From: Saprospiraceae bacterium UBA2329
GTDB taxonomy: Bacteria; Bacteroidota; Bacteroidia; Chitinophagales; Saprospiraceae
NCBI GenBank assembly: GCA_002344975.1
Contig: DDUV01000120.1
Span: forward strand, 39,143 to 103,142
Length of the DNA stretch: 64,000 bases
Reading direction: 5' to 3'
Shown one piece after another: positions 27,801-34,983 of the stretch. Under the pieces are notes generated by a model. The model saw only the letters and a list, made by a program, of their open reading frames with translations. It was not told the DNA's origin and ran no database searches. Each line of letters starts with the position of its first letter. Position 1 is the first letter of the stretch. The translations under genes were made by a program, and so were the position numbers.

Positions 27801-30800
27801 GGTGGCCGTCGCCGAGCCTGTGTTGGCTCCGTTGCACAGTATTTGTACGGCGTTGATGTTGGCAGTCAGAGAAGAAGCCTGCGTGATGGTCACTTGTGCA
27901 GTGGCCGTACAGAGGTTGACGTCTGTTACCGTCACCATGTAAGTGCCCGCAGTAATTCCGGTTACCTGCGCGGTAGTAGCGCCATTGTTCCACAAATAAG
28001 TGTATGGCGCAGTGCCGCCGACAGCCGTTACCGATACGCTGCCGGTACCGCCAAAGCACGGTGCATTCACACCGGTGACCGTCGCTTGTAGCTGGGTGGG
28101 CTGTGTAATGGTGATGGTTCTGGATACGGTACAACCGTTGACCTCAGTAGCCGTTACGGAATAGGTACCTGCCGTGGCATTCAACAATTCAGGTCCCATC
28201 ACGCCATTGCTCCACACATAAGTATATGGCGCAGTTCCGCCCGACGCCACTGCCAGAGCACTGCCGGAGTTTCCTCCAAAACACAGCACGCTTCGGGGCG
28301 TCACTTCCATTGTCAAATCGGTTATTACCAAAATACCTATTTCAGCAGTGTCACTACAGCCATTAACGTCCGTTACCGTCACGGAATAAGCCCCCGAACC
28401 GAGATTGGCAATGGATTCCGTATTGGCGCCGGTATTCCACAAATAAGTGAAAGGCCCTGTGCCGCCGCTCACTACAACGGTGGCCGCTCCTCCATTTTCC
28501 TGACCACAAACTACGGTTGAGCCGGCAATGGTCACTTCCAATACGGGCGCCTGAAAGAAGGTATAAGACCCCGTAGCCGTACATCCTTCCAGATCAGTTA
28601 CGGTAACAGAATAAGTGCCTGCCGGCAAATTGGCAATTGCAGGCGTCGTGGCTCCGGTGTTCCACAGATAACTGTAAGGAGCTGTACCTCCAGTGGCTGA
28701 AGCCGTGAGCGTGCCAGTAGAGGCGCCGACACAAACCAATGCAGAATTGGCGGTAAAGCTGACATTCAACTGCGCCGGTTGGCCAATAATGGTGGTGGCG
28801 GTAGTCATACACCCATTCACGTCTCGGACCGTAACGGTATAAAAACCTGCCGGCAAATTGGTAATCACCGAACCGACAGCGCCGTTGCTCCATGTAAAGG
28901 CGTAAGGCGCCTGGCCTCCTGTCGCGGTTGCCGTTGCACTTCCCGTACTTGCTCCAAAGCAGTCCACATTAGTTTTTGCAATCGTGGCCACCAAGTCGTC
29001 AAATACCGTGATGGATGTACTGGCCGTAGCTCTACACCCATTGAGGTCGGTCAACGTAACGACATAGGTGCCCGTGGTCAGGCCCGCAATCGTGGGTGTG
29101 GTAGCGCCGGTATTCCACAGGTATGAATATGGCGGCGTGCCCCCCGCGCCTGTTGCAGTGGCGGTGCCGGTATTATTGGTACCGCATACCACCGGGGTAG
29201 CGTTGATGCTCACAGTAGGCACCGGCGCCGATTGGATCGTCGCTGTCGCAAATGCCTGGCACTGAAACGCATCCGTTACGGTAGCGGAATAAGTACCCGC
29301 GCCCAGGCCGGAGATGGTTTGCATGGTGGCGCCGTTGCTCCACAAAAAACTGAAAGGCGCAGTACCGCCAACGACGTTCACCGTAGCCATACCTACCGCC
29401 GTACCCTGACATACCAATGGCGTGGCTGTGATGGTAGCCCCGATGGCCGGCGGCGCCGTGATGGTGGCAGTGCCTGTGGCTACACAGTTGTTTGCACTGG
29501 TAACCGTCACAGAGTAGGTACCTGCGCCCAGATTGGTCAGGTTGGGAGTTGTAGCACCTGTGTTCCAGATGTATGTAAACGGAGGAACGCCCTGAGTGAC
29601 TACTACATTCACAGTGCCGTTGGCTGCGCCACAGGTGGTTACGTTGGTAGACGTTACCGTGATGTTGAATGCCGGGGCCGTTCCCACCGTTGCAGAAGCC
29701 GTTCTGATACAGCCCGCTGCATCTGTCACCGTTACGGAATACACGCCCGGCGCCAGGTTGTTGATGGTCTGAGTAGTTTGGCCATTGCTCCACAGGAAGT
29801 TATACGGAGGTAAGCCGTTCGAGGGATTGGCCACTGCACTGCCGGTATTAAAACCGGGGCAATTGGGCGCAGTGCCGATGGCTCCCAACATCAAGTTGGA
29901 CAGCGGCGTGATGGTAACGGTCTGCTGTGCCGGACAGTTGTTGATGTCCGTCACGGTAACGGTGTAAGTACCCGCGCCCACGTTGTTAATCGTCGGGCCG
30001 GTAGCGCCGGTGTTCCAGAGGTAGATATAAGGCGCGGTGCCCCCGGCAGCGCTCGCAGTGATGCTGCCGTTGTTGAAGCCCGTACAGGAAGGCCGAATGG
30101 TATTGAGTGTGATCACAATAGGCGGCGGCGCGGTGACGGTAGAAGTAGCCGTTCGGGTGCAGCCTCTGGCGTCGGTCACGGTCAGGGTATAAACTCCTGC
30201 GCCCACATTGATGAGATTGGGAGTGGTCGCGCCGTTGCTCCATTGATAATTGTATGGCGGCTGCCCTCCTGTTACGGTCGAGGTAATTTGCCCGTTGTTC
30301 ACGCCGGGACAAAGCAGGTTGGTGCTGTTCAGCGAAATATTGATGGGAGGCACCGTGATTTTGACACACCCGATGGCCCCGCAGCCGTTGGCATCGGTGA
30401 GTGTAAGACAATAATTGCCCAAGCTGTTGATGACGATGCTGGGGCCGTTGTGTCCTGTGTTCCAGGCATAATTATAAGGCCCCACACCGCCAACGCCCGA
30501 TGCCGTGATAAAGGCCGGCAAGGTGCAGGTATCGCCGGTAAAAACGATGCCCAAAAGCGGCGGCTGAGTGACCGTTGCACTCTGGATTTTAGAATTTCCC
30601 ACAAAGTCTGTTACGGTCACTGTGTAGGTGCCCGCCGGCAAGGTACTGATCGTGGGACCGAAGGCGCCATTGCTCCACGCGTAGTTGTATGGAGCTACGC
30701 CTCCTGAAGCAATCGCCGTGACGGCGCCCGTAGGCACGCCGAAACAAGGCGGGTTGGTAATATTGAATTGCACGGTGATCTGGGCATGTAATGCACCGAA

Positions 30801-30869
30801 TACAGGCAAGGCTGAGAATAAAATAAACAGCATCGCCTGTTTGCGTGTCAAGTGTAGTTTTGGACACAT
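24810..30869 (-). CDS. Giant SprB-like repeat adhesin with T9SS signal (copy 2)
   Basis: 2019 residues. Signal peptide from residue 1 (KLHLTRKQAMLFILFSALPVFG). Sixteen SprB repeats match those of the downstream paralogue one to one, including the divergent repeat 2 with its GDTC..LP start and repeat 4 with PLSNLM. Unlike copy 1 it has two SdrD B-type domains (GLGDFVWEDIDKDGIQDANE and LGDRAWRDDNANGIQDPGE) separated by an extra segment of roughly 200 residues with several cysteines. The PKD-like and T9SS domains at the end (VLLYPNPVTD, SSYPAGVYFLRVRYG) are very similar to copy 1. A likely surface adhesin; ligand unknown. Confidence 0.92.
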   Translation of the reverse strand: MCPKLHLTRKQAMLFILFSALPVFGALHAQITVQFNITNPPCFGVPTGAVTAIASGGVAPYNYAWSNGAFGPTISTLPAGTYTVTVTDFVGNSKIQSATVTQPPLLGIVFTGDTCTLPAFITASGVGGVGPYNYAWNTGHNGPSIVINSLGNYCLTLTDANGCGAIGCVKITVPPINISLNSTNLLCPGVNNGQITSTVTGGQPPYNYQWSNGATTPNLINVGAGVYTLTVTDARGCTRTATSTVTAPPPIVITLNTIRPSCTGFNNGSITASAAGGTAPYIYLWNTGATGPTINNVGAGTYTVTVTDINNCPAQQTVTITPLSNLMLGAIGTAPNCPGFNTGSAVANPSNGLPPYNFLWSNGQTTQTINNLAPGVYSVTVTDAAGCIRTASATVGTAPAFNITVTSTNVTTCGAANGTVNVVVTQGVPPFTYIWNTGATTPNLTNLGAGTYSVTVTSANNCVATGTATITAPPAIGATITATPLVCQGTAVGMATVNVVGGTAPFSFLWSNGATMQTISGLGAGTYSATVTDAFQCQAFATATIQSAPVPTVSINATPVVCGTNNTGTATATGAGGTPPYSYLWNTGATTPTIAGLTTGTYVVTLTDLNGCRATASTSITVFDDLVATIAKTNVDCFGASTGSATATATGGQAPYAFTWSNGAVGSVITNLPAGFYTVTVRDVNGCMTTATTIIGQPAQLNVSFTANSALVCVGASTGTLTASATGGTAPYSYLWNTGATTPAIANLPAGTYSVTVTDLEGCTATGSYTFFQAPVLEVTIAGSTVVCGQENGGAATVVVSGGTGPFTYLWNTGANTESIANLGSGAYSVTVTDVNGCSDTAEIGILVITDLTMEVTPRSVLCFGGNSGSALAVASGGTAPYTYVWSNGVMGPELLNATAGTYSVTATEVNGCTVSRTITITQPTQLQATVTGVNAPCFGGTGSVSVTAVGGTAPYTYLWNNGATTAQVTGITAGTYMVTVTDVNLCTATAQVTITQASSLTANINAVQILCNGANTGSATATATGGTPPYSFLWNNGQTTPAISNLAPGIYNVTVTDLNGCDDIAGVQITQPPLLAVTITQVQGTCQGASNGVLMAIASGGTGAYTFLWSGGGTGATRSNLAAGTHTVTVTDANGCTATATATITAFPNPTCSISLVSDVIFGNDGALTVSATGGTAPYSFLWSNGATTQTITGLNGGVYSATVTDANGCTSTCSFNLIARSGLGDFVWEDIDKDGIQDANEPGVPNIKVRLKNAAGVVIDSTFTDAGGRYSFVGLVPGTYSVQFVIQYPYLYTLLNRGGNDALDSDADSTTMLGMTPNVTLAPGEFNPTLDAGIYVRPQIDDSDPCICLNNSTTETNGQFSEVITIFSYPGENWVLFNPMNLYLTSSPPPPGIPILATGVIPFVEVAPGTYQAAFILLHEMPYSARFTNGVDTLGNGNVCRYPTINLSTVPPNNLCIAEEPIIFSGVPSVPGTLTFFVNGVQVDSIVPGVLPIGTYEFVAYFTPSDPRECETTVRSIFHIVNDCFAKLGDRAWRDDNANGIQDPGEVGVPNVKVVVTGMAESTPYSDTTFTDHTGMYMFLLPPGEYKLTFMLPPGSDLVPTVQNAGSDDAIDSDPDTVMLMTEIITLDPYEMDMTWDIGFVPPCINITAAGNIGPAYQFLCGPGNIPAPLTNVTLPSGGTVTNQIEYMWMRTYTNSPFDSGFWEIMPNSNSPSYQPGPLYQSAYFARCARRVECGPFIESNVVFVEVGTVSVANITGPEVVCLGDPATFSASGTAPGAVIQWSFGPGVSPNTATGSPVTVNFSSFGSFLVTLTVTQNGCTASNFRYITVTDNPTFCMGNIQLDAEVTAAREVALEWSLQQGVPYTGFRVERSADGRVFQSVATVNAPWHTGSGMLRFAYDDASPKYGRNYYRVIMIGTDGLERASNVAEAIIYGDSKLVLLYPNPVTDHVVLELFETFNGAVQVDVVTASGMVAKSEILQPNTPRLEMDFSSYPAGVYFLRVRYGELELKRLKVLKL

Positions 30870-31533
30870 AGCGGATTAATAATTTGTTAGTGTAGTACAT
30901 TACCCTGAATGGCCATACAGCAATATTCATGCCGTAATGCCATGCAGGATATTTATCCTTTGCGTAAATTCGCCTATGCGGGCGGATGTCGCTCAAAGTT
31001 TGTCAACAAGGGAGATCAACAGAAGGGAAACTCATACAGGATTGAAAATGCGCGTGTTACGGCTGTTCAAAATCGGCTTTCTGTGGTACAAATACCGCCT
31101 ACACTGCTTTTCAGCAACAAAGAAAAACCTTTTTTGTCAAACATCCAATCTGGGGGCAATTTTTCCTGCAATAAAAAAGTCGCACCATCCGTCAGATGAT
31201 ACGACCTACTACTAACAAATTATAATCCCATGAATATGTACCAATACAAAGCTCTCTCGTAAAAGCTCAACATAAAAACCTGCATCAGCAGCAAATTATT
31301 ATGTCGTTTCAAAAAAAACAACTTCCTTTGCCCGCGTAAAGTTCCTTAAAGAACGACTTGCTAATAACAAATTGTAATCACATCCATTGAACTTTATAAT
31401 CCTGTGAACATATTTTTCTAAGCCCCTCCATGTTCCCTATACTACATGAATAATGCTCTTCGAGAGATTCTTCTCGATTGTCTGGTTCATTTTGTGAGGA
31501 GTTTACCTAATTTTACGCCCAAACAATACAGCC
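30870..31533. other. AT-rich regulatory region upstream of SprB-like copy 2
   Basis: 664 bases between divergent genes with no supported CDS. It holds three copies of an AT-rich motif (core AACAAATTATAATC): one directly before the copy 2 start (30871-30897, minus) and two in plus orientation (31206-31234 and 31361-31383). A strong hairpin at 31179-31205 flanked by AAAAAA (31173-31178) would act as a terminator on the minus strand although no gene precedes it there. Small ORFs seen here lack coding character. Confidence 0.5.
31173..31205 (-). terminator. Orphan minus-strand terminator-like hairpin
   Basis: On the minus strand an 11-bp stem (GTCGTATCATC with GATGGTGCGAC, three G-U pairs) and short loop are followed by TTTTTT. 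No annotated gene lies upstream on that strand, so it may end a small RNA or attenuate the SprB-like gene 300 bases further on. Confidence 0.6.
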
Positions 31534-32433
31534 ATGCGTTACGCTACACTATCGTTTTTTCTGCTCGCCGCTTCTTTAGCTACGGCTCAAATCAAGCCTT
31601 CCAACGTCTATTTGTTCGATGTCCGGGTATTGAACGACTCTGTTTACGAGTTTGTACAACCCAAATTCCTCACGGCTTTTAATGCCGACGGCTACAACAA
31701 TCATCCGGCTTTTTTCAGCCCGACGGAGTTGTACCTGTCTTGCCAAAAGCCCACTGAATCGCAGCCCGAACTCTATGCTTTCGACTTGGAAAAGCTCACC
31801 AAAACCCGCGTAACCAACACCCCCGAAGGCGAGTACTCACCTTTCCGAATGCCGGATTATTACAACTTCTCGGCGGTACGTATGGAAATTGCACGTGGAG
31901 ACACCGTGCAACGCCTATGGCAGTTTCCGATGGACCGCCTGAGCAACGGCAAGCCTATCTTCAAGTATATCAACAAAATAGGTTACTACCAATGGCTCAA
32001 CAGCAGGCAAGTAGCGCTGTTCTTGGTGGGCCAACCCAACCAACTGACCGTAGCCGAAGTGGACTACGACCGCCTCACGCCCATCTGCACCAATCCCGGT
32101 CGCTGCTTCCGCATGTTGCCCGACGGCAATCTGGCTTATGTGGAAAAAAGCGATTTCGGCAGCTCCCGGCTGATGAAGCGCAAACCTATGGCAACCAACA
32201 CAGAGCCGGAATTCATGATTGAAACACTCCCAGGCTCGGAAGATTTCGCGGTGCTGCCCGACGGTTCTCTGCTCATGGGGCAGGGCAGCCGCCTGTATAA
32301 GTACAATCCCCGCACTGACGACGACTGGAAACAGGTGGCCGATCTGCGTTTTTACAACATCCGTCAAATCACTCGCATCGCCCTCAGCCCCGGCTACCGG
32401 GATTTCAAAATCGCCATCGTAGGCTCGGAGTAG
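31534..32433 (+). CDS. Secreted PD40/WD40-like protein
   Basis: 299 residues. Signal peptide MRYATLSFFLLAASLATA. The mature part has TolB-type PD40-like strands: NHPAFFSPTELYLSCQK, ELYAFDLEKLTKTRVTNTPEGEYSPFRMPDYYNFSAV and FAVLPDGSLLMGQGSRLYKYN. No T9SS domain, lipobox or membrane helix, so it is probably a soluble periplasmic protein. The family is seen in Bacteroidota as one-propeller periplasmic proteins of unknown role. It starts 664 bases from the divergent SprB-like gene. Confidence 0.8.
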   Translation: MRYATLSFFLLAASLATAQIKPSNVYLFDVRVLNDSVYEFVQPKFLTAFNADGYNNHPAFFSPTELYLSCQKPTESQPELYAFDLEKLTKTRVTNTPEGEYSPFRMPDYYNFSAVRMEIARGDTVQRLWQFPMDRLSNGKPIFKYINKIGYYQWLNSRQVALFLVGQPNQLTVAEVDYDRLTPICTNPGRCFRMLPDGNLAYVEKSDFGSSRLMKRKPMATNTEPEFMIETLPGSEDFAVLPDGSLLMGQGSRLYKYNPRTDDDWKQVADLRFYNIRQITRIALSPGYRDFKIAIVGSE

Positions 32434-32448
32434 GCGCTTGAATTTTCA

Positions 32449-32724
32449 TCAATGCTGGTGATCGTGGCCCTCGTGGTCGTGATCTTTATTGGCTATATAG
32501 TCCATCTCACACTTGGGGCACTTGCCGGGCTGCTCGCTGCCGCTGCCGGGGCAGTGCATGGGGCAAATGTAAGCCGAGGTGTATTCCGGGCCTGAGCGGT
32601 CCACCTGTTGTTCTTCCTGTTGTTGGGCATTGCCATGATCGTGATGGTGGCCGTGGCCGCAGGATGTTGCCCAGATGGATAGCGAAAACAGGATGGCCAT
32701 GAGGGCGAATTTGGAAAATTTCAT
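32449..32724 (-). CDS. Small lipoprotein with heavy-metal-binding domain
   Basis: 91 residues. Lipoprotein signal ending in WATSC (Cys22). The mature protein starts with a histidine cluster (GHGHHHDHG) and ends with another (DHDHEGHDHQH). Between them is a YICPMHCPGSGSEQPGKCPKCE segment, in form the CPMH...CPKC motif of the short heavy-metal-binding domain found with copper/silver efflux proteins. It probably binds Cu, Zn or similar ions in the envelope. No efflux genes are next to it. A TATCTTTA box at 32762-32769 (minus strand) may be its promoter. Confidence 0.85.
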   Translation of the reverse strand: MKFSKFALMAILFSLSIWATSCGHGHHHDHGNAQQQEEQQVDRSGPEYTSAYICPMHCPGSGSEQPGKCPKCEMDYIANKDHDHEGHDHQH

Positions 32725-33080
32725 GTTGTAATGGTTTTTGATCGGTTTAAAAATGGAGGGGTAAAGATAAGTTGTCTTGGCCGGATCGGCATAACTTGTG
32801 CGCCGGCTTTCACAGGAGTCATTTTTGCTCCATTATATTTGATGTACATGAAATGAAAACTTTACTCATTCATGGAATCATTTTAAACGCCGCTTCCATG
32901 ACCCTGAAACTGCGTCGCGTTCAAAGTTGGTCAACGATTCTGCCCAATAAAATTGAGCTGCGCAGAATCCCTTGAAAAAAAAATCCTATCACCGGGAACC
33001 TTCCTTTCTTCAGCATAGTTTGTGCCTATACGCTTGTCGGAACAGAGAAAAAGCCTACCTTTATGCTGGAAATGGCATCT
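32725..33080. other. Intergenic region upstream of ECF sigma gene
   Basis: 356 bases. Contains the likely promoters of the metal-binding lipoprotein (minus, TATCTTTA at 32762-32769) and of the ECF sigma gene (plus, 33034-33063). A short plus-strand ORF at 32772-32975 has no recognisable features and was not accepted as a gene. Confidence 0.4.
33034..33063 (+). promoter_or_regulatory. Candidate promoter of ECF sigma gene
   Basis: TTG (33034-33036), 19-base spacer and TACCTTTA (33056-33063), close to TAnnTTTG. Because the box overlaps ATG 33063, that codon is unlikely to be the translation start, which favours ATG 33081. Confidence 0.55.
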
Positions 33081-33656
33081 ATGAAAGATTTAGACGGTAT
33101 CTTCAACAAGGAGATAGTGCCTCATTTTGATGCATTATACAACTTCATCTTTTCTCTTACCCGCAACGAAGAAGATGCTAATGACGTCATGCAGGATACC
33201 CTCATGAGAGCTTACAGGGCATTGGAAAACTACCAGCAAGGCACCAACGCCAAAGCCTGGCTCTTCACCATCGCCAAAAACTCCTACATCAACGAGTACC
33301 GCCGCAAAGCCAAAGCGGCCATTCCTACCGACTTCAATGCCTTCACCAATGTGCAGGATGAAGACGACAGCTCCTATTTGTCGAGCTATGGCGATTTCCG
33401 TACCGAGATGTTTGATAAAATGATGGGCGACGAGGTAACGGACGCCATCAATGCCATTCCCGACGCTTTCCGAATTCCCATTTTGTTGTGCGATGTGGAG
33501 GACTTCTCCTACGAAGAGATTTCTGCCATCACGGGCGTCAAACTCAATACAGTACGCACACGCATACACCGGGGGCGCGGTTTGTTGCGCGATCTGCTCA
33601 TGGACTATGCTGCCAAGAGGGGATTCTTACCTCTGCCAAAAGATTCAGAAGAATAA
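33081..33656 (+). CDS. ECF-type RNA polymerase sigma factor
   Basis: 191 residues from ATG 33081; ATGs at 33063 and 33072 are in frame but the first overlaps the probable -7 box. Sigma-70 region 2 is seen as FDALYNFIFSLTRNEEDANDVMQDTLMRAYRALE with the NAKAWLFTIAKNSYINEYRRK helix, and region 4 as IPILLCDVEDFSYEEISAITGVKLNTVRTRIHRGRGLLR. It directs RNA polymerase to a dedicated promoter set. An 83-residue gene follows after 35 bases and is the probable partner regulator. Confidence 0.93.
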   Translation: MKDLDGIFNKEIVPHFDALYNFIFSLTRNEEDANDVMQDTLMRAYRALENYQQGTNAKAWLFTIAKNSYINEYRRKAKAAIPTDFNAFTNVQDEDDSSYLSSYGDFRTEMFDKMMGDEVTDAINAIPDAFRIPILLCDVEDFSYEEISAITGVKLNTVRTRIHRGRGLLRDLLMDYAAKRGFLPLPKDSEE

Positions 33657-33691
33657 ATCAACACGTTTTTTCACCGCTAAAAATTACTGTT

Positions 33692-33943
33692 ATGCACGAT
33701 CCAACATTGCAAGCACTCATCGGGAAAATCAATCTTTTCCTCGACAACGGACTGAGTGAAGCGGAAGAGTCCGAATTGCTCCGGCAAATACAAGCCAACC
33801 CCGCATACCTCCAAATACTTAGCAGAGAGCAATCCTTTAGAGAATTTATAAAGACAAGAATACACAGACGAAAACCATCCCCGGTACTCATCCAATCCAT
33901 CAAGGAAAAAATAAAGGCCGCTCCTGGAATGAACGGCCTTTAG
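33692..33943 (+). CDS. Small putative anti-sigma partner
   Basis: 83 residues. It starts at ATG 33692, 35 bases after the ECF sigma gene. Mostly alpha-helical and charged: ALIGKINLFLDNGLSEAEE, ELLRQIQANPAYLQILSREQ and SFREFIKTRIHRRKPSP. No membrane segment and no HxxxCxxC zinc motif, unlike classical ZAS anti-sigma factors. Position and the pattern of an anti-sigma-like N-terminal helical region make a sigma-binding role likely but unproven. The stop codon lies in a hairpin (33913-33941). Confidence 0.75.
   Translation: MHDPTLQALIGKINLFLDNGLSEAEESELLRQIQANPAYLQILSREQSFREFIKTRIHRRKPSPVLIQSIKEKIKAAPGMNGL
33913..33941 (+). terminator. Hairpin at the end of the anti-sigma-like gene
   Basis: AAAGGCCG (33913-33920) pairs with CGGCCTTT (33934-33941). 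It overlaps the coding end and has no T-run, so it may be only part of the stop signal. Confidence 0.45.
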
Positions 33944-33994
33944 TGAAAATCATCACTATTTGTCGAAATCTATTTCTCGTTGCTGCAAATCATA

Positions 33995-34034
33995 AGCAAG
34001 GAGCGAATCAGTATTTCATGGTTCGCTCCTTGCT
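33995..34034. terminator. Convergent-gene stem-loop
   Basis: A perfect 13-bp inverted repeat (AGCAAGGAGCGAA at 33995-34007, complement at 34022-34034) with a 14-base loop lies between convergent genes. Likely bidirectional termination or a 3'-end stabiliser. Confidence 0.65.
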
Positions 34035-34046
34035 CCGAATGCAGTA

Positions 34047-34580
34047 TTAATCCATATCCATCAGATCGGGAATGCTGGTATAGTTGGCGCCGATCATCTC
34101 TTTCAACTCTTTGCGAGCAAAGAAGATACGGCTTTTGACCGTACCCAGCGGCAAATTCAACTCATCTGCAATTTCCTGATATTTGAACCCCTGATAGTGC
34201 ATCAGGAAGGGAATGCGTATGCTGTCGTCCAAACGGGCAATCATCTCTGTCAACTCCTCCATCAGGATGTTGGCTTCCGCGCCATTGGAAATAGACACGC
34301 TGCCGGAATTGAGGTAGTACAGGTTGTCTGTGCTGTCCATGATGGTATTGGCCTTCACCTTCTTGCGATAATTGTTGATGAAGATATTCTTCATGATCGT
34401 GAACGACCAGGCCTTGAAATTGGTGCCGGGATGGAACTTATCCCGGTTGGTCAATGCACGGAAAGCCGTTTCCTGATACAAATCTTTAGCATCTTCCTGA
34501 TTTTTGGTCAGGTTGTATGCAAAAGCCTGCAAAAGTGCTGTCAATTGGTCAAATCGGGTATAAAATTCAACTTGAGACAT
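34047..34580 (-). CDS. ECF-type RNA polymerase sigma factor
   Basis: 177 residues. Region 2: LLQAFAYNLTKNQEDAKDLYQETAFRAL with FKAWSFTIMKNIFINNYRKK. Region 4: IPFLMHYQGFKYQEIADELNLPLGTVKSRIFFARKELK. It resembles the ECF sigma factors kept as conserved single genes in many Bacteroidota. No anti-sigma gene is adjacent, so it is probably controlled by expression or another signal. Convergent to the first sigma gene. The upstream 400 bases are very AT-rich. Confidence 0.93.
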   Translation of the reverse strand: MSQVEFYTRFDQLTALLQAFAYNLTKNQEDAKDLYQETAFRALTNRDKFHPGTNFKAWSFTIMKNIFINNYRKKVKANTIMDSTDNLYYLNSGSVSISNGAEANILMEELTEMIARLDDSIRIPFLMHYQGFKYQEIADELNLPLGTVKSRIFFARKELKEMIGANYTSIPDLMDMD

Positions 34581-34983
34581 GGCTGTAAGATTTTTGTTGA
34601 AGAATGATAGCGCTCAATCGCCTTATTGTTGAAACAAAGATACAACACACTTCAACAAAATGCCTAATTTTTTTTCTATTTTTTTTCAAAAAAAGATGTA
34701 CATACATCTATTTAATTTATTAAAATATTGAAAATCAATCACTAATGTTAATTGTTAATTTTTTAAAAATTCATCAAACTTTCAGAAATTATTGAAAATA
34801 ACGATATTCAGCATAGATATGGCAATGCCTGCCCCGCACAGAACAAGCGCTGAGTCGTATATACCTTGCGCCGCGAAGTTTTGAGCATAGCCTTCAGCAC
34901 CCGCGCCATGGCAGCGCCAGGTATGACAAAAGCGGCTTCGCACCTGACGGTGCGAGGTATAAAGCATGGCAAAAATTGGAAAC
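34581..34983. other. AT-rich intergenic region with a terminator for mutS2
   Basis: 403 bases without a supported gene. 34620-34800 is dominated by A/T runs and probably holds the sigma-gene promoter. At 34936-34957 a hairpin (CGCACC-TGAC-GGTGCG core) is followed on the minus strand by CCGCTTTT and can end mutS2 transcription, 27 bases past its stop. Confidence 0.5.

Noticed and set aside
19434..30869. Possible CRISPR or satellite array from the regular spacing of near-identical blocks
   Set aside because: The period is about 220-230 bases, blocks diverge at silent positions and the frame stays open; it is coding SprB repeats.
32772..32975. 67-codon plus-strand ORF between the metal lipoprotein and the ECF gene
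   Set aside because: No recognisable motif, sits over promoter sequence, and composition is not coding-like.
34840..34983. Possible tRNA or structured RNA gene after mutS2
   Set aside because: The hairpin is a simple terminator stem; no cloverleaf or CCA end could be drawn.
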